Source of the DNA: UBA5486 sp036744795
GTDB taxonomy: Bacteria; Bacillota; UBA4882; UBA10575
NCBI GenBank assembly: GCA_036744795.1
Contig: DAIOHK010000006.1
Span: 27,820 to 91,819 of the forward strand
DNA length: 64,000 nt
Direction of reading: 5' to 3'
Shown: positions 18,206 to 27,589 of the stretch, in pieces
Layout: each line of letters starts with the position of its first letter
How positions within the stretch are numbered: position 1 is the stretch's first letter
The notes under the pieces: generated by a model
The model's input: only the letters and a program-made list of their open reading frames with translations
Told to the model about the DNA's origin: nothing
The model's database searches: none
Program-made: the position numbers and the translations under genes

Positions 18206-19062
18206 TATCTTTTTCTCCCCAAATCATCAATAAACTTTAAAAACTCATTTTCTTCAATTATCTTTGTAAATGAAACCTTTTCCGCAATAATCTGAAGAAT
18301 TACAGATACTATTAACACCATTAATAATAATCTAATACTACCACCTAATACAACAATTCCCCCGAATAATCCTCCTAAAAAATTCGCCCCGGTATCTCCA
18401 AGCATCCCCCGGGCTTTTAAATCCATAGGAAAATATGCCAAAATACCCCCGATAGCTGGAGCAATAAGATAAAGTGTCGGATTTAAACCATTTCTTAAAA
18501 AGGAAGTAATAAATAAAAGAATAAAGCCAAAAAGTACTACTTTAAGTGCTCTTCCCGGCCTTAAGTCAAAAAGATTTAAAACATTAGGAGATAAAGCTCC
18601 GACTATAATTTGGGGAACTAACAGCCACCAAGCTCCTTTACCAGTCACCCAAATTCCTATGGCAAAAATAATACTAAAGATAAATCCAAAAACAGCTTTT
18701 AACCCACCCGAGGTGAGTTTCCCTTGCCACAATCTTTTAAAATGTTGGCGAAATCCTTTTTCTTGATCATCTTTTAAAATATCATCGGTAAGTCCTAATA
18801 AACCTAAACCGGTTATAAAAAAAAGAAAAGCATAAAACTCTCCCGGTGTAAGTACTTGAGATAAACCAAAATACTTTAAACCTTGGTACACTAATAGTAT
18901 GATGGGGAATGTCAGCGGAAAAACTAACCCTAAAGCAGCTGGAACAGTTTCATGGTGAAAATTCTCTTTTACCATTCCGGCATCAAGCAATAATTTATAA
19001 ATAAAAGGTAGGGAAATTTTGATTAGAATGAAACCAAGTACAAATAAGAAAAATAAATACAT
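18205..19062 (-). CDS. MraY/WecA-like polyprenyl-phosphate sugar-1-phosphate transferase
   Basis: About 285 residues, polytopic. Family motifs: GLTDD (cytoplasmic aspartates), NVLNLFDLRPGRALK and MLGDTGANFLGG. These mark it as a glycosyl-1-phosphate transferase acting on undecaprenyl phosphate, but it is shorter than MraY and lacks a true mraY context. The frame extends 36 codons upstream, yet AAGGTGA sits just before the ATG at 19062, which also begins the first membrane helix. It belongs to a cluster with a GT2 enzyme and SteA/SteB-like proteins, suggesting synthesis of an envelope glycan. Confidence 0.85.
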   Translation of the reverse strand: MYLFFLFVLGFILIKISLPFIYKLLLDAGMVKENFHHETVPAALGLVFPLTFPIILLVYQGLKYFGLSQVLTPGEFYAFLFFITGLGLLGLTDDILKDDQEKGFRQHFKRLWQGKLTSGGLKAVFGFIFSIIFAIGIWVTGKGAWWLLVPQIIVGALSPNVLNLFDLRPGRALKVVLFGFILLFITSFLRNGLNPTLYLIAPAIGGILAYFPMDLKARGMLGDTGANFLGGLFGGIVVLGGSIRLLLMVLIVSVILQIIAEKVSFTKIIEENEFLKFIDDLGRKR

Positions 19063-19238
19063 TTTCTTCACCTTAAATTCAGAAATTGATGGTATTAATT
19101 TTTCCCAAATATATTCTGATTGAAGTTTTAATAAGCATTCAACATAAGTAATAAACAAGCTCCACGCCACAAATAAACATTTCCTAATTCGTGCGAATAA
19201 AGAAGAGTTTCAAGCTATAAGTTTTGCAATTCTCTCAT

Positions 19239-19913
19239 TTATGATAATCGTTTAAAAAGAACTGATAAAATATCCATAAACTGTCTTCCTCGATGAATAA
19301 AACCGGCAATATCTCTTCCTGTTTCGCGGTGTTCCATTTCCACAGGCACTTCTCTAATAATTAAACCTTGTTTAGCTACATCGATTGTCATTGCAACTTC
19401 CATACCAAAACCTTCAGCAAATTTACAACCCAAAGCTTCTAGGGCACGTAAATTTAAAGCCCTTTGACCAGAGAGGGGTGAAGATAAATTCAGACCCGTA
19501 TATTGACGAATTGCTTTTTTGGCCAAACCTAAAGCTAATCCAAAACCGCTTTTTCTTTTTTTATCTGGAAACTGTGCAATAGCCATATCAGCTTGTCCTC
19601 TAATTATTGTATCAAGCAGTTTTTTTCCTTCACTTGCGGTCCGACCAAGATCAGCATCTAATAAGAGCAAATAATTGCCGACTATCATTGAAAGGCCAAG
19701 ATTTAAAGCTCCGCCTTTGCCCAAATTTGTTGTCGCTTCAATTACCAAAGCCCCGGCATCCTCTGCTATTTCTGCCGTTTTATCAGTAGAGCCATCATCA
19801 ATAACTACTACCCGGGAAACTCCGGGGATATCTAATGCAGCTTTTACTGTTTCCGCTATTATATCCTCTTCATTAAAAGCAGGAATAAGAACTGTGGCCC
19901 TATTTTTCTCCAT
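19239..19913 (-). CDS. Family 2 glycosyltransferase
   Basis: 224 residues, GT-A fold. The N-terminus VLIPAFNEEDIIAETV and VVIDDGSTDKT bind nucleotide sugar. LLLDADLGRT holds the metal-binding DAD. There are no membrane segments, so it works at the cytoplasmic face. It has the look of polyprenyl-phosphate or glucosyl-3-phosphoglycerate-type transferases, but substrate cannot be read from the sequence. It lies between the MraY-like gene and the SteB-like gene on the same strand. Confidence 0.9.
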   Translation of the reverse strand: MEKNRATVLIPAFNEEDIIAETVKAALDIPGVSRVVVIDDGSTDKTAEIAEDAGALVIEATTNLGKGGALNLGLSMIVGNYLLLLDADLGRTASEGKKLLDTIIRGQADMAIAQFPDKKRKSGFGLALGLAKKAIRQYTGLNLSSPLSGQRALNLRALEALGCKFAEGFGMEVAMTIDVAKQGLIIREVPVEMEHRETGRDIAGFIHRGRQFMDILSVLFKRLS

Positions 19914-19946
19914 CTAATAATCGCCTCACCTCCTTATTTGATTCCT

Positions 19947-20828
19947 TTATGGCCCGATTACAAGTTCTGGGAGTAGAGCCCGAGCCGTTTCTTTTACTCC
20001 AAAATTACCTTTTTTCCCAGAAGCTAAAGAAAATATCAAGGCCACTTGGCCAGGGAGCGTATCAATATTATCAATAGTGGTTAAACCTGAATTTTTATAT
20101 TTTTGAATATAGGAAAAGCTTGCCGATAAAGGTTCAGTTCCAATTATTGTAAGGCCTTTCTTTTTTCCACTTTTCGCTAATATTAAGTCAATTTCATCTA
20201 CCTTAGAGCTTTTATCTTCATAACTCCCTCCTAATAAAATCAAGGTATCAATTGGTTCTTTAATATTTCTATTTATTTGCATTAGATTGTTCGCTTGTAA
20301 AAGAGAACATATTTTACCATTTTCCCCACTAATTAATTCTTCTACAAACCCTTGAAATAATTCTTCTACCCATGTTTGTTCTGGTTTAAATCCTAACTGA
20401 GTGGCAAATAGTTCCTTATCCGTAAAAAGGACTGGCCATTCACCAATATTGATAATAATTGGAACTTCAGCCCCAGATTGACGAAGTGTTTTCACAATCT
20501 CAGAAGTTAAGCTTGGATTAATTGTTTCATTAGTTTTTATGATCCCAATCTTGCGGTCAACTAATTGAGCGCTAATCAGTATTGGTATAATTTCCCGATT
20601 GAACTGGCGAAGAACCTCCAACTCTACATTACGAGTTTTCAGATCTTCTTGTAAAAACTTCTTTTCTGATCGTAATTGCTGAAAATCTTGCTCTAAGCTG
20701 AAAATAAGATTTTCTTGACTCTTTACTATATCATCATTTCCAATTAGAGCACCACCAATCACAATTCCGATACCAAGGGCTAAAAAAACCGCAGCTAGGG
20801 AAGATATAAAATATCGAAAGTCAACCAA
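19947..20828 (-). CDS. SteB/MctB-like membrane-anchored protein
   Basis: 293 residues: an N-terminal motif MVDFRYFISSLAAVFLALG forming the single membrane helix, then a coiled coil (about 35-75, ENLIFSLEQDFQQLRSEK), then a globular outer domain. This is the arrangement of the MctB (DUF3186) family, called SteB when next to steA. In corynebacteria SteA and SteB act together in cell separation. That role is inferred here. It lies 12 bases after the steA-like gene. Confidence 0.85.
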   Translation of the reverse strand: MVDFRYFISSLAAVFLALGIGIVIGGALIGNDDIVKSQENLIFSLEQDFQQLRSEKKFLQEDLKTRNVELEVLRQFNREIIPILISAQLVDRKIGIIKTNETINPSLTSEIVKTLRQSGAEVPIIINIGEWPVLFTDKELFATQLGFKPEQTWVEELFQGFVEELISGENGKICSLLQANNLMQINRNIKEPIDTLILLGGSYEDKSSKVDEIDLILAKSGKKKGLTIIGTEPLSASFSYIQKYKNSGLTTIDNIDTLPGQVALIFSLASGKKGNFGVKETARALLPELVIGP

Positions 20829-20840
20829 GTGAAGTCACCT

Positions 20841-21962
20841 CTATACCCTTAAAAATAACCTTAGCCGCAGCCATAAAAGTCTAAGCCAATCCCAAGTCGC
20901 TTTATTTAAAGATAAAACTAGTACTAAGGGGAGAAAAGCAGCCAAACAAATTAGGAAGATCTGTCCAGCTTTTATCCGGTTTTGATAAAGTTTACTAACT
21001 CCTCTGGCATCAACAAGAATGGAACCTACTTTTAGCCTTACCAAAAAAGTACTAGCCATTCCTTTTCTGCCTTTTTCCAAAAAATCAATCATATTGGAAT
21101 GAGTCCCAACTGCAACTATTAGATCGGCACCTTTTTCATAAGCTAATATTAAAGCTATATCTTCGCTAGTACCAGGAGCCGCAAATTTTACTGCCTCTAA
21201 ACCTAGTTCCTTAACCCGCTCAAATCCCGGTGCCCTACCATCTTTATAAGCATGAACTACTAATTCTGCACCTGATAATAATGCTCTATCTGACACACTA
21301 TCCATATCTCCAATTATTATATCCGGTTTAAAGCCAAATTCCAGTAAAGCATCTGCACCCCCATCTACTCCTATCAGAATGGGGTTAACCTCCCGAATAT
21401 AAGAATATATGATTTTTAAGTCTTCGCGATAATTCTGGCCTCTTACCACTACTAAAACTTGTTTTTTTTTAAATTCAGTTTTGATTTCCGGAATCGGTAG
21501 TTCTCCCAGAATTAAATCTTTTTCTTTAAGAGCATATTCTAGAGTATTATGGACAAACTTTTCTAATTCTAAGTTTAAATTTTCATTTGCCAGTTTTGTC
21601 AACGTTTCAATTTTTTTTAAAGTTAATTCTTCTCCTTTTCCAATTAGAACCCCATTATAATAAATACAGGAATTCCTAATCTCAATCTCTCCTAAATCAG
21701 GTAGGGAATTGAAACATTCTTTCCCTACCTGATCAAGAATAGGAATTCCTGCTTTTAATAATATTTCAGGACCGGGATTGGGGTATCGTCCAGAAATTGA
21801 AGAACTAGCATTTATCACGAGCTTTACTTTGGCTTGAATTATTGATTCGGCGGCAATTTGATCAAGATCAGAATGATCAATTATTGCAATTTCTCCCTGA
21901 GACAATTGATTAATTAAATTTTTGGTTTTTATATCTTTTTTTGCCATTCCCCGAATATCCAA
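20841..21962 (-). CDS. SteA-like putative cytokinetic-ring protein
   Basis: 373 residues. The N-terminal region has VKLVINASSSISGRYPNPG. The middle carries a thiamin-pyrophosphokinase-like fold with GVDGGADALLEFGFKPD and IIGDMDSVSD, then APGTSEDIALILAY. One C-terminal membrane helix (about 335-352) is followed by a short basic tail. This matches the SteA family of predicted division proteins. The start is unsure: TTG at 21962 or ATG five codons later, neither with a strong ribosome site. It lies directly after spo0A. Confidence 0.87.
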   Translation of the reverse strand: MDIRGMAKKDIKTKNLINQLSQGEIAIIDHSDLDQIAAESIIQAKVKLVINASSSISGRYPNPGPEILLKAGIPILDQVGKECFNSLPDLGEIEIRNSCIYYNGVLIGKGEELTLKKIETLTKLANENLNLELEKFVHNTLEYALKEKDLILGELPIPEIKTEFKKKQVLVVVRGQNYREDLKIIYSYIREVNPILIGVDGGADALLEFGFKPDIIIGDMDSVSDRALLSGAELVVHAYKDGRAPGFERVKELGLEAVKFAAPGTSEDIALILAYEKGADLIVAVGTHSNMIDFLEKGRKGMASTFLVRLKVGSILVDARGVSKLYQNRIKAGQIFLICLAAFLPLVLVLSLNKATWDWLRLLWLRLRLFLRV

Positions 21963-21974
21963 TTTTTTCAGCCC

Positions 21975-22757
21975 TCAACTTCGTAATTTATAGTCTAGTC
22001 GGATCCGATCGGAAATTTTGGCTATAAAACTTACATTAGTTGGCTTTCCTTTTTTTTCATCTATGGTATAGCCCATCAGTTGATGGAGATACTCAATCTC
22101 TCCTTTATTCCAGGCAGTTTCGATGGCAAATCGCATAGATCGTTCGACGCGGTTTGGCGTAGAATTAAATTCTTCAGCTATTTTAGGATACAGCTTTTTA
22201 GTTACCTCATTTATTAATATTGGTTCTTTAACACAATGAAGAATTGCTCTACGTAGGTAAGCATATCCTTTATAATGGGGAGGAATTTTTAGATTTTGCA
22301 AAATTTCAGTTATTTCTTGCTCTATTTCTATTTCTTTATTTATACTCTGTTTTGGGTATTTTATATAAATCTCTGATTTAAGGCCACAAATCTCCCGGAT
22401 CCTTTGAGCTAATATCTGTAAATCAAATGGTTTTACTATAAAATAATCAGCACCTAAATTAACAGCTTTTCTTGCCATTTCTTCGCGGCCAAATGCTGAA
22501 AGAATAATAATCTTAGGTTTATTATTCATCTTTTTAATCCGTTCTAGCACGGCAATTCCATCTAATTTTGGCATAATCATGTCCAAAAGTAGAAGATCCA
22601 TATTAGTGGTTCTAACCATTTCCAAAGTCTGAACCCCATCATTTGCTACTCCAATTACTTGCAAATCTTGATTTGATTCTAAAAATTCTTTTAATATGTG
22701 GCAGAATTCCAGGTTGTCTTCTGCTAACCCGATCTTTATCTTCCCTGATAATGGCAA
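21975..22757 (-). CDS. spo0A: Sporulation master regulator Spo0A
   Basis: About 260 residues. Receiver domain with acidic pair in GLAEDN, phosphoacceptor Asp in LLLLDMIMPKLDG and conserved Lys in IVKPFD. The C-terminal effector domain contains the sporulation-specific TPNRVERSMRFAIETAW recognition helix. The frame opens at ATG 22772, but that ATG precedes and overlaps GGAGG. A TTG at 22757, eight bases after GGAGG, is the likelier start. It follows spoIVB as in B. subtilis and leads into the steA-like gene. Confidence 0.95.
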   Translation of the reverse strand: MPLSGKIKIGLAEDNLEFCHILKEFLESNQDLQVIGVANDGVQTLEMVRTTNMDLLLLDMIMPKLDGIAVLERIKKMNNKPKIIILSAFGREEMARKAVNLGADYFIVKPFDLQILAQRIREICGLKSEIYIKYPKQSINKEIEIEQEITEILQNLKIPPHYKGYAYLRRAILHCVKEPILINEVTKKLYPKIAEEFNSTPNRVERSMRFAIETAWNKGEIEYLHQLMGYTIDEKKGKPTNVSFIAKISDRIRLDYKLRS

Positions 22758-22824
22758 TAATTCCGCCTCCATTCCGATAACATAATTATCTTATTCCTTC
22801 GTTATAATAAACGGAAATCCTTTT

Positions 22825-24165
22825 TCATGACGCTTTTTTCCTCTCAGTCTCCAACAGATTATCACTGATCTGTAGCATCCATTCAGCGAACACACCGTAC
22901 CCGCGAGTAGGATCATTGACAAAAACATGAGTAATCGCACCAACAAGTTTCCCATTTTGAATCACCGGGCTACCACTCATCCCCTGGACAATCCCTCCTG
23001 TTTTTAATAAGAGTTCAGGATCAGTTACCTTAATTACCATACCTTTATCTTTTAAATTGGTTTGATAGTAAACTTTTTGTATTTCTACAGAAAAACGGCG
23101 TATTTCATCCCCGGAGATTACTGTATGAATTTCAGCAGGTCCCGGTGTTACCTCTGAGATTGTTGCAACAGAAATTGGTTTAGTATAATAAGGATTGGCA
23201 ATATTAGTAACAAGTTTACCGAAGATCCCCAAATGAGTGTTTGCTGTAATTTCGCCAATTATATCTGTATTGCCGGAAAAAACACCAATTTTTTCTCCCG
23301 GTTCCCCTCGATTACTTAGATTAATCCCAGTAATCCGGGCTGAAACAATTTTACCACTGACTAAAGGTATTTCCCGGTTTCCAAAACCAATAATTTTGTG
23401 GCCTAAAGCTCCGTATTTACCGGTTTTTGCATCATAATAAGTTAAGGTACCTACACCCGCTGCGGGATCTTCAATATATAAACCAAGTAAATAAGTTACT
23501 GTCCTTTGATCCGGATTTACTCTTTTTATAGGGGAGATCTGCAATTCCTGCAATTTCTCATCCCTAATAATTGTTAGTTTAAGTGGTAAACCTTTCCGAG
23601 ACTCACTCTGGATTAAATTATCAACTTCTCCAAGGTGAGTAATAGTGCAATCATTGATTGCTACCAATAAATCTCCCACTTTTATACCCGCATCCTGCGC
23701 TGGATAATATTCTTTACCCTGAGCATCTCGAACCGGAAGATGGCCTGAAATCACCACTCCTTTCTGAGATAAGAGGACCCCAATCGCGTGTCCGCCAGGA
23801 ATAACTTCTGGCATTTTCATTACTAAAAGGTTTACCCTACGGATTGGCACTCCGAGAAAACGAAATTCAAGTAAACATCTACCCTCAACCTCAGGGTTAA
23901 CCGTAACCAATGAACAATAACCACTTTCCCCTTTTTTAAGTTTTTCCGTTCCATTTAGGCCAATAATCCCATCCGGACGATCGGCAGTAAGAAAAATACT
24001 AAAGGGTTTTTTAATTGATAAATTAATTTTTTGCCCGGGAACTAGCTTTAAATTATCAGGAATAAGTTTTATTTGGATCGCCTGAGGTACAATTACAATA
24101 ATAAACAAAACCAAGAAGATGGTAAACAAAGTCCATAAAGGTTTTTTATAACGGGGTGGTATCAT
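22825..24165 (-). CDS. spoIVB: SpoIVB serine peptidase (S55)
   Basis: About 446 residues. Forespore-secreted peptidase that triggers pro-sigma-K processing by cutting SpoIVFA. One N-terminal membrane anchor (about 10-30), a PDZ domain at about 120-210 with VGDLLVAINDC, and the S55 domain. The active-site region GALGHKIIG holds the histidine and VQGMSGSPVIQ the serine. The true ATG (24165) follows GGAGGAAAAT, four codons inside the frame. Its target genes spoIVFA/FB lie 16 kb away in this window. Confidence 0.95.
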   Translation of the reverse strand: MIPPRYKKPLWTLFTIFLVLFIIVIVPQAIQIKLIPDNLKLVPGQKINLSIKKPFSIFLTADRPDGIIGLNGTEKLKKGESGYCSLVTVNPEVEGRCLLEFRFLGVPIRRVNLLVMKMPEVIPGGHAIGVLLSQKGVVISGHLPVRDAQGKEYYPAQDAGIKVGDLLVAINDCTITHLGEVDNLIQSESRKGLPLKLTIIRDEKLQELQISPIKRVNPDQRTVTYLLGLYIEDPAAGVGTLTYYDAKTGKYGALGHKIIGFGNREIPLVSGKIVSARITGINLSNRGEPGEKIGVFSGNTDIIGEITANTHLGIFGKLVTNIANPYYTKPISVATISEVTPGPAEIHTVISGDEIRRFSVEIQKVYYQTNLKDKGMVIKVTDPELLLKTGGIVQGMSGSPVIQNGKLVGAITHVFVNDPTRGYGVFAEWMLQISDNLLETERKKAS

Positions 24166-24258
24166 ATTTTCCTCCATTAAGCCGCAGCTAAATTGCTTTT
24201 AATGATAAACTCCCCGTTAAAATATTTGTTTATACTAAGAAAAAATAAGCCACTTTGG

Positions 24259-24293
24259 AAAGAAGATAGCTGCCAAAGGCAGCTATCTTCTTT
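24259..24293. terminator. Perfect hairpin terminator overlapping the leuS stop
   Basis: A perfect 16-bp stem (AAAGAAGATAGCTGCC and its complement) with an AAA loop. Its right edge overlaps the leuS stop codon. On the minus strand it ends in TTT after a GC-containing stem. It separates leuS from spoIVB. Confidence 0.75.
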
Positions 24294-26739
24294 AAATCAC
24301 GATGTTAATTAATCTACCTGGTACATAAATTATTTTTCTCGGCTCTTTTCCTTCCAAAAGCTGGGTTATTGTTTCTAGAGATAAAGCTTTCTCTCTAATC
24401 TGCTCTTCTTCAGCATCGGCTGGAATAATTAGCCTTTCCTTTATTCGACCATTAACCTGAACAACAATTTCTACAGTTTCCTCAACAACTAAGGCCTCAT
24501 CCCATTGTGGCCATGGTTGATTATGAACTGAGTATTCTCCTCCCAGTCTGGACCAGAGTTCTTCAGATAAATGAGGGCAGGCCGGAGCTAAGAGTAAGGT
24601 AAAAATTTTGCTTGCTTCAGACCAAGCCTTAGTTCCCCACAAGTCCTGCTTTAACTTGGAAAGAAGATTAGAAAGTTCCATTAATGAAGCTAAATAAGTG
24701 TTAAAAGAGAAGTCATTAAGATCCGTACTAGCTTTTTTAATGGTTTGATGTACTTTTTTTAGTAAGGTTTGACATTTATCTTCCGATGGGTTTTGAACGC
24801 CTTCAACAGGGAATAATAACAATTCCCATACCCGATTAAGAAAACGGTAGGAACCTTCTATTCCCCGATTATTCCACGGACCGCCAAGATCCCAGCGCCA
24901 ACCAAACATTAAATAGGTACGGACAGTATCTGAACCATAAGCATCTACTAAATCATCCGGAGAAATAACATTACCCCGAGATTTACTCATTTTTTCACTA
25001 TCTTCTCCTAGAATAATACCCTGGTTTCTTAATTCAAGCATTGGTTCATCAAAATCAACTATTCCCAAATCTCTCAGAGCTTTAGTGAAGAATCTGGTAT
25101 AAATCAAGTGCATACAAGCATGTTCAACACCACCGGTATAGAGATCAACTGGAAGCCAATACTCTCCTTCTTCCGGGTCAAAAAGGGTCTCCCCTTCAAA
25201 ATAAGGACTAAGATAAGCATATTGATACCAAGAGGAACAGATAAACGTATCCATAGTATCTGTTTCCCTTTCTCCCGGTCCACCACACTGGGGACAGGTG
25301 GTATGAAGAAAAGCTTCATGATGTTTTAATGGTGATTCCCCTGTTGGTAAAAATTCAGCATCTTCCGGAAGTAGTACAGGTAGATCCTGGTAAGGAACAG
25401 GAACAGTCCCACATTTTTTACAGTAAATTATGGGAATCGGAGCTCCCCAGTATCTCTGTCTACTGATTAACCAATCCCTTAACCGATAATTTACCGCTTT
25501 TTCTCCTAGACCTTGTTCTTTAAGCCAGGCAATAACCTTCTCCTTTCCTTCTCGGGCTGGAGTACCATTAAAAGGAACCGAATTGATCATTACACCTTCA
25601 TCAACTTCCGTATAGGGAAGAGAAAGTTCCTCTAATTCGGAACCTTCAGGTGTTATTACCACCTTAACTGGTAGTTTATATTTTTTAGCAAAGGCAAAAT
25701 CTCTTTCATCATGGGCAGGAACAGCCATTATCGCACCAGTTCCATAACCCATCATCACATAATCGGCAATCCAAACAGGAATTTTTACTCCATTTACTGG
25801 ATTAATAGCATAACTACCAGTAAAAACTCCGGTTTTTTCTTTGTCAATAGATAAACGTTCAATTTCGCTCTGCCGTGATGCTTGGAATTTGTATTCCTCA
25901 ACTTGCTTCCGACAATCATCAGTAGTAATAAGATCCACCAATGGATGTTCCGGAGCTAAAACCATAAAAGTTACTCCCCATAGAGTATCCGGACGGGTAG
26001 TAAAGACCTTTACTTCCTTATTTGCTAATTTAAAGGTCACTTCTGCTCCTTCGCTTTTTCCAATCCAATTTTTTTGCATAGAGGCTACCTTTTCCGGCCA
26101 ATCTATTTTAGAAAAATCTAATAGTTCTTCCGCGTAATCCGTAATTTTTAAAAACCATTGATCAAGCTCTTTTTTTACTACCGGCGTTTGACAACGTTCA
26201 CAGTGCCGATCTTCCCCCCAAACTTGTTCACGAGCTAAAGTAGTATTACACTGTGGGCAAAAATCTACTGGAGATAGTTTTTTATAGGCCAAACCTTTCT
26301 CATAAAATTTGAGAAATAACCACTGGCTCCATTTATAATAACCGGGTAAACAAGAAATAATTTCCCGTTCCCAATCAAACATTGCACCCATAGATTTCAA
26401 TTGTTCACGCATTTTCTTTATATTATTTAGAGTCCAAGTTTGTGGATGGACTTTTCGTTTAATCGCTGCATTCTCTGCAGGAAGCCCAAAAGCATCAAAA
26501 CCCATGGGAAATAAGACGTTATAACCATTCATCCGCATATATCTGGCTCTAGCATCAGAAGGTGCAATTGCATACCAATGCCCAATATGCAGATCACCAC
26601 TTGGATAAGGAAGCATTGTTAAAGCATAATGTTTTGGTTTTGTCTTATCCACTACGGATCGATAAATTTTAGTTTCTTCCCATTTTTTTCGCCAATATGG
26701 TTCAATCTTATGCGGCTGATAACGATCATATTTATTCAT
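24292..26739 (-). CDS. leuS: Leucyl-tRNA synthetase
   Basis: 815 residues. Class Ia synthetase that charges tRNA-Leu. HIGH motif in GDLHIGHWYA, KMSKS in EKMSKSRGN, the CP1 editing domain with TTRPDTLWG and the zinc-like Cys clusters (CPQC, CERC) are present. The reading frame stays open 48 codons upstream, but those codons are the T-box leader. The ATG at 26739 follows GGAGGG at seven bases and begins NKYDRYQPHKIE, the normal LeuRS N-terminus. Expression should rise when tRNA-Leu is uncharged. Confidence 0.98.
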   Translation of the reverse strand: MNKYDRYQPHKIEPYWRKKWEETKIYRSVVDKTKPKHYALTMLPYPSGDLHIGHWYAIAPSDARARYMRMNGYNVLFPMGFDAFGLPAENAAIKRKVHPQTWTLNNIKKMREQLKSMGAMFDWEREIISCLPGYYKWSQWLFLKFYEKGLAYKKLSPVDFCPQCNTTLAREQVWGEDRHCERCQTPVVKKELDQWFLKITDYAEELLDFSKIDWPEKVASMQKNWIGKSEGAEVTFKLANKEVKVFTTRPDTLWGVTFMVLAPEHPLVDLITTDDCRKQVEEYKFQASRQSEIERLSIDKEKTGVFTGSYAINPVNGVKIPVWIADYVMMGYGTGAIMAVPAHDERDFAFAKKYKLPVKVVITPEGSELEELSLPYTEVDEGVMINSVPFNGTPAREGKEKVIAWLKEQGLGEKAVNYRLRDWLISRQRYWGAPIPIIYCKKCGTVPVPYQDLPVLLPEDAEFLPTGESPLKHHEAFLHTTCPQCGGPGERETDTMDTFICSSWYQYAYLSPYFEGETLFDPEEGEYWLPVDLYTGGVEHACMHLIYTRFFTKALRDLGIVDFDEPMLELRNQGIILGEDSEKMSKSRGNVISPDDLVDAYGSDTVRTYLMFGWRWDLGGPWNNRGIEGSYRFLNRVWELLLFPVEGVQNPSEDKCQTLLKKVHQTIKKASTDLNDFSFNTYLASLMELSNLLSKLKQDLWGTKAWSEASKIFTLLLAPACPHLSEELWSRLGGEYSVHNQPWPQWDEALVVEETVEIVVQVNGRIKERLIIPADAEEEQIREKALSLETITQLLEGKEPRKIIYVPGRLINIVI

Positions 26740-26744
26740 CCAAA

Positions 26745-26990
26745 TTCCCTCCAAAATAAATATACCCCTGGTCATTATAAGACCAGGGGCGATTGTTAAT
26801 TCGCGGTACCACCCTGTTCGGTAACCTTTATGGTAACCCTCATTGCCTTTAACCCGGGCGGGTCGGAAACTAAAATAATTCATTCCCGAACCTCTGGAGC
26901 GAGTTCAGCTGGTTTCAGGTCCGGTTTTCACCAAACACCGGCTCTCTTAACCTTTCTTCCGGCTTACTACTCCCCTTCATTGGTTTTGAA
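26745..26990 (-). promoter_or_regulatory. T-box leader of leuS, Leu (CUC) specifier
   Basis: On the minus strand the conserved T-box GGGTGGTACCGCG lies at 26802-26814, followed by the terminator hairpin CCCCTGGTC/GACCAGGGG (26765-26789). Upstream, a stem I region starts with GGGGAGTAGTAAGCCGG. The expected specifier bulge reads GAA-CTC-GC with CTC at 26901-26903, a leucine codon that matches the downstream gene. The uncharged tRNA would pair with the T-box and favour read-through. Confidence 0.92.
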
Positions 26991-27009
26991 AATTAGCTCT
27001 TAATTATTG

Positions 27010-27038
27010 AGTATAAACTAGGAGCAAATAATTGTCAA
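27010..27038 (-). promoter_or_regulatory. Sigma-A type promoter of leuS
   Basis: On the minus strand TTGACA (27033-27038) and TATACT (27010-27015) are separated by exactly 17 bases. This is close to a consensus housekeeping promoter, placed just ahead of the T-box leader. The -35 box overlaps the last codons of rsfS. Confidence 0.85.
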
Positions 27039-27382
27039 GCTAAGGTTGGTGTTAAGATTTTTGCCCCATGCCATAATTGTTCTAGGTGATAAAAATCTCT
27101 TTCCTCTTTAGTTAATATATGTATTATCATAAACCCGTAATCCAGAAGAATCCATCTTCCTTCCTGGTATCCTTCAATCCGTTGGGGCCTGATATTTTCT
27201 TCCTCTAGCTGTTTTAAGACTGCATCAGCGATTGCCTTAACATGAACTATATTTTGACCATTCGCAATCAGAAAGTAATCTGTAATAATCGTAATCCCAC
27301 GTAGATCAAGAATTATTGGATTTTCTCCTTTTTTTTCTTCTATTTTATTAAATACCGTATATAAAATATGAGTTTGATCCAT
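27035..27382 (-). CDS. rsfS: Ribosomal silencing factor RsfS
   Basis: 115 residues. Binds ribosomal protein L14 and blocks subunit joining when nutrients are scarce. Family features: LDLRGITIITDYFLIANGQN and the C-terminal RWILLDYGFMIIHILTKEERDFYHLEQLW. GGAGG precedes the ATG. It follows yqeK in the usual nadD-yqeK-rsfS order, though with a 207-base gap here. Confidence 0.96.
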   Translation of the reverse strand: MDQTHILYTVFNKIEEKKGENPIILDLRGITIITDYFLIANGQNIVHVKAIADAVLKQLEEENIRPQRIEGYQEGRWILLDYGFMIIHILTKEERDFYHLEQLWHGAKILTPTLA

Positions 27383-27589
27383 TAAACAAACCTCCGAAAT
27401 TTATTATATAATAGAATTTATAATTAAAGGAATTGCTTTATTCAGTGAAGTTATTATAATTTGAACCTAAAAATAAAAGTCAAACTATCCCAAGGGAGGT
27501 GAAAAATATTGTGGCTAAAATCAATTAATTACGATTCCTGAATGTTATTATAATAAATTCACGATACTCAGATCATGTGCTTCGGTTTC
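27383..27589. other. Gap with weak family 2 similarity and a strong plus-strand ribosome-site-like motif
   Basis: GGAATTGCTTTATTCAG and AATTTGAACCTAAAAATAAAAG loosely recall family 2. On the plus strand GGGAGGTGA at about 27494 is followed by TTG and a ten-codon frame ending in TGA. I see no gene here. Confidence 0.3.

Noticed and set aside
26740..26883. N-terminal extension of the leuS reading frame
   Set aside because: These codons are the T-box and terminator. The ATG at 26739 has the ribosome site and the family N-terminus.
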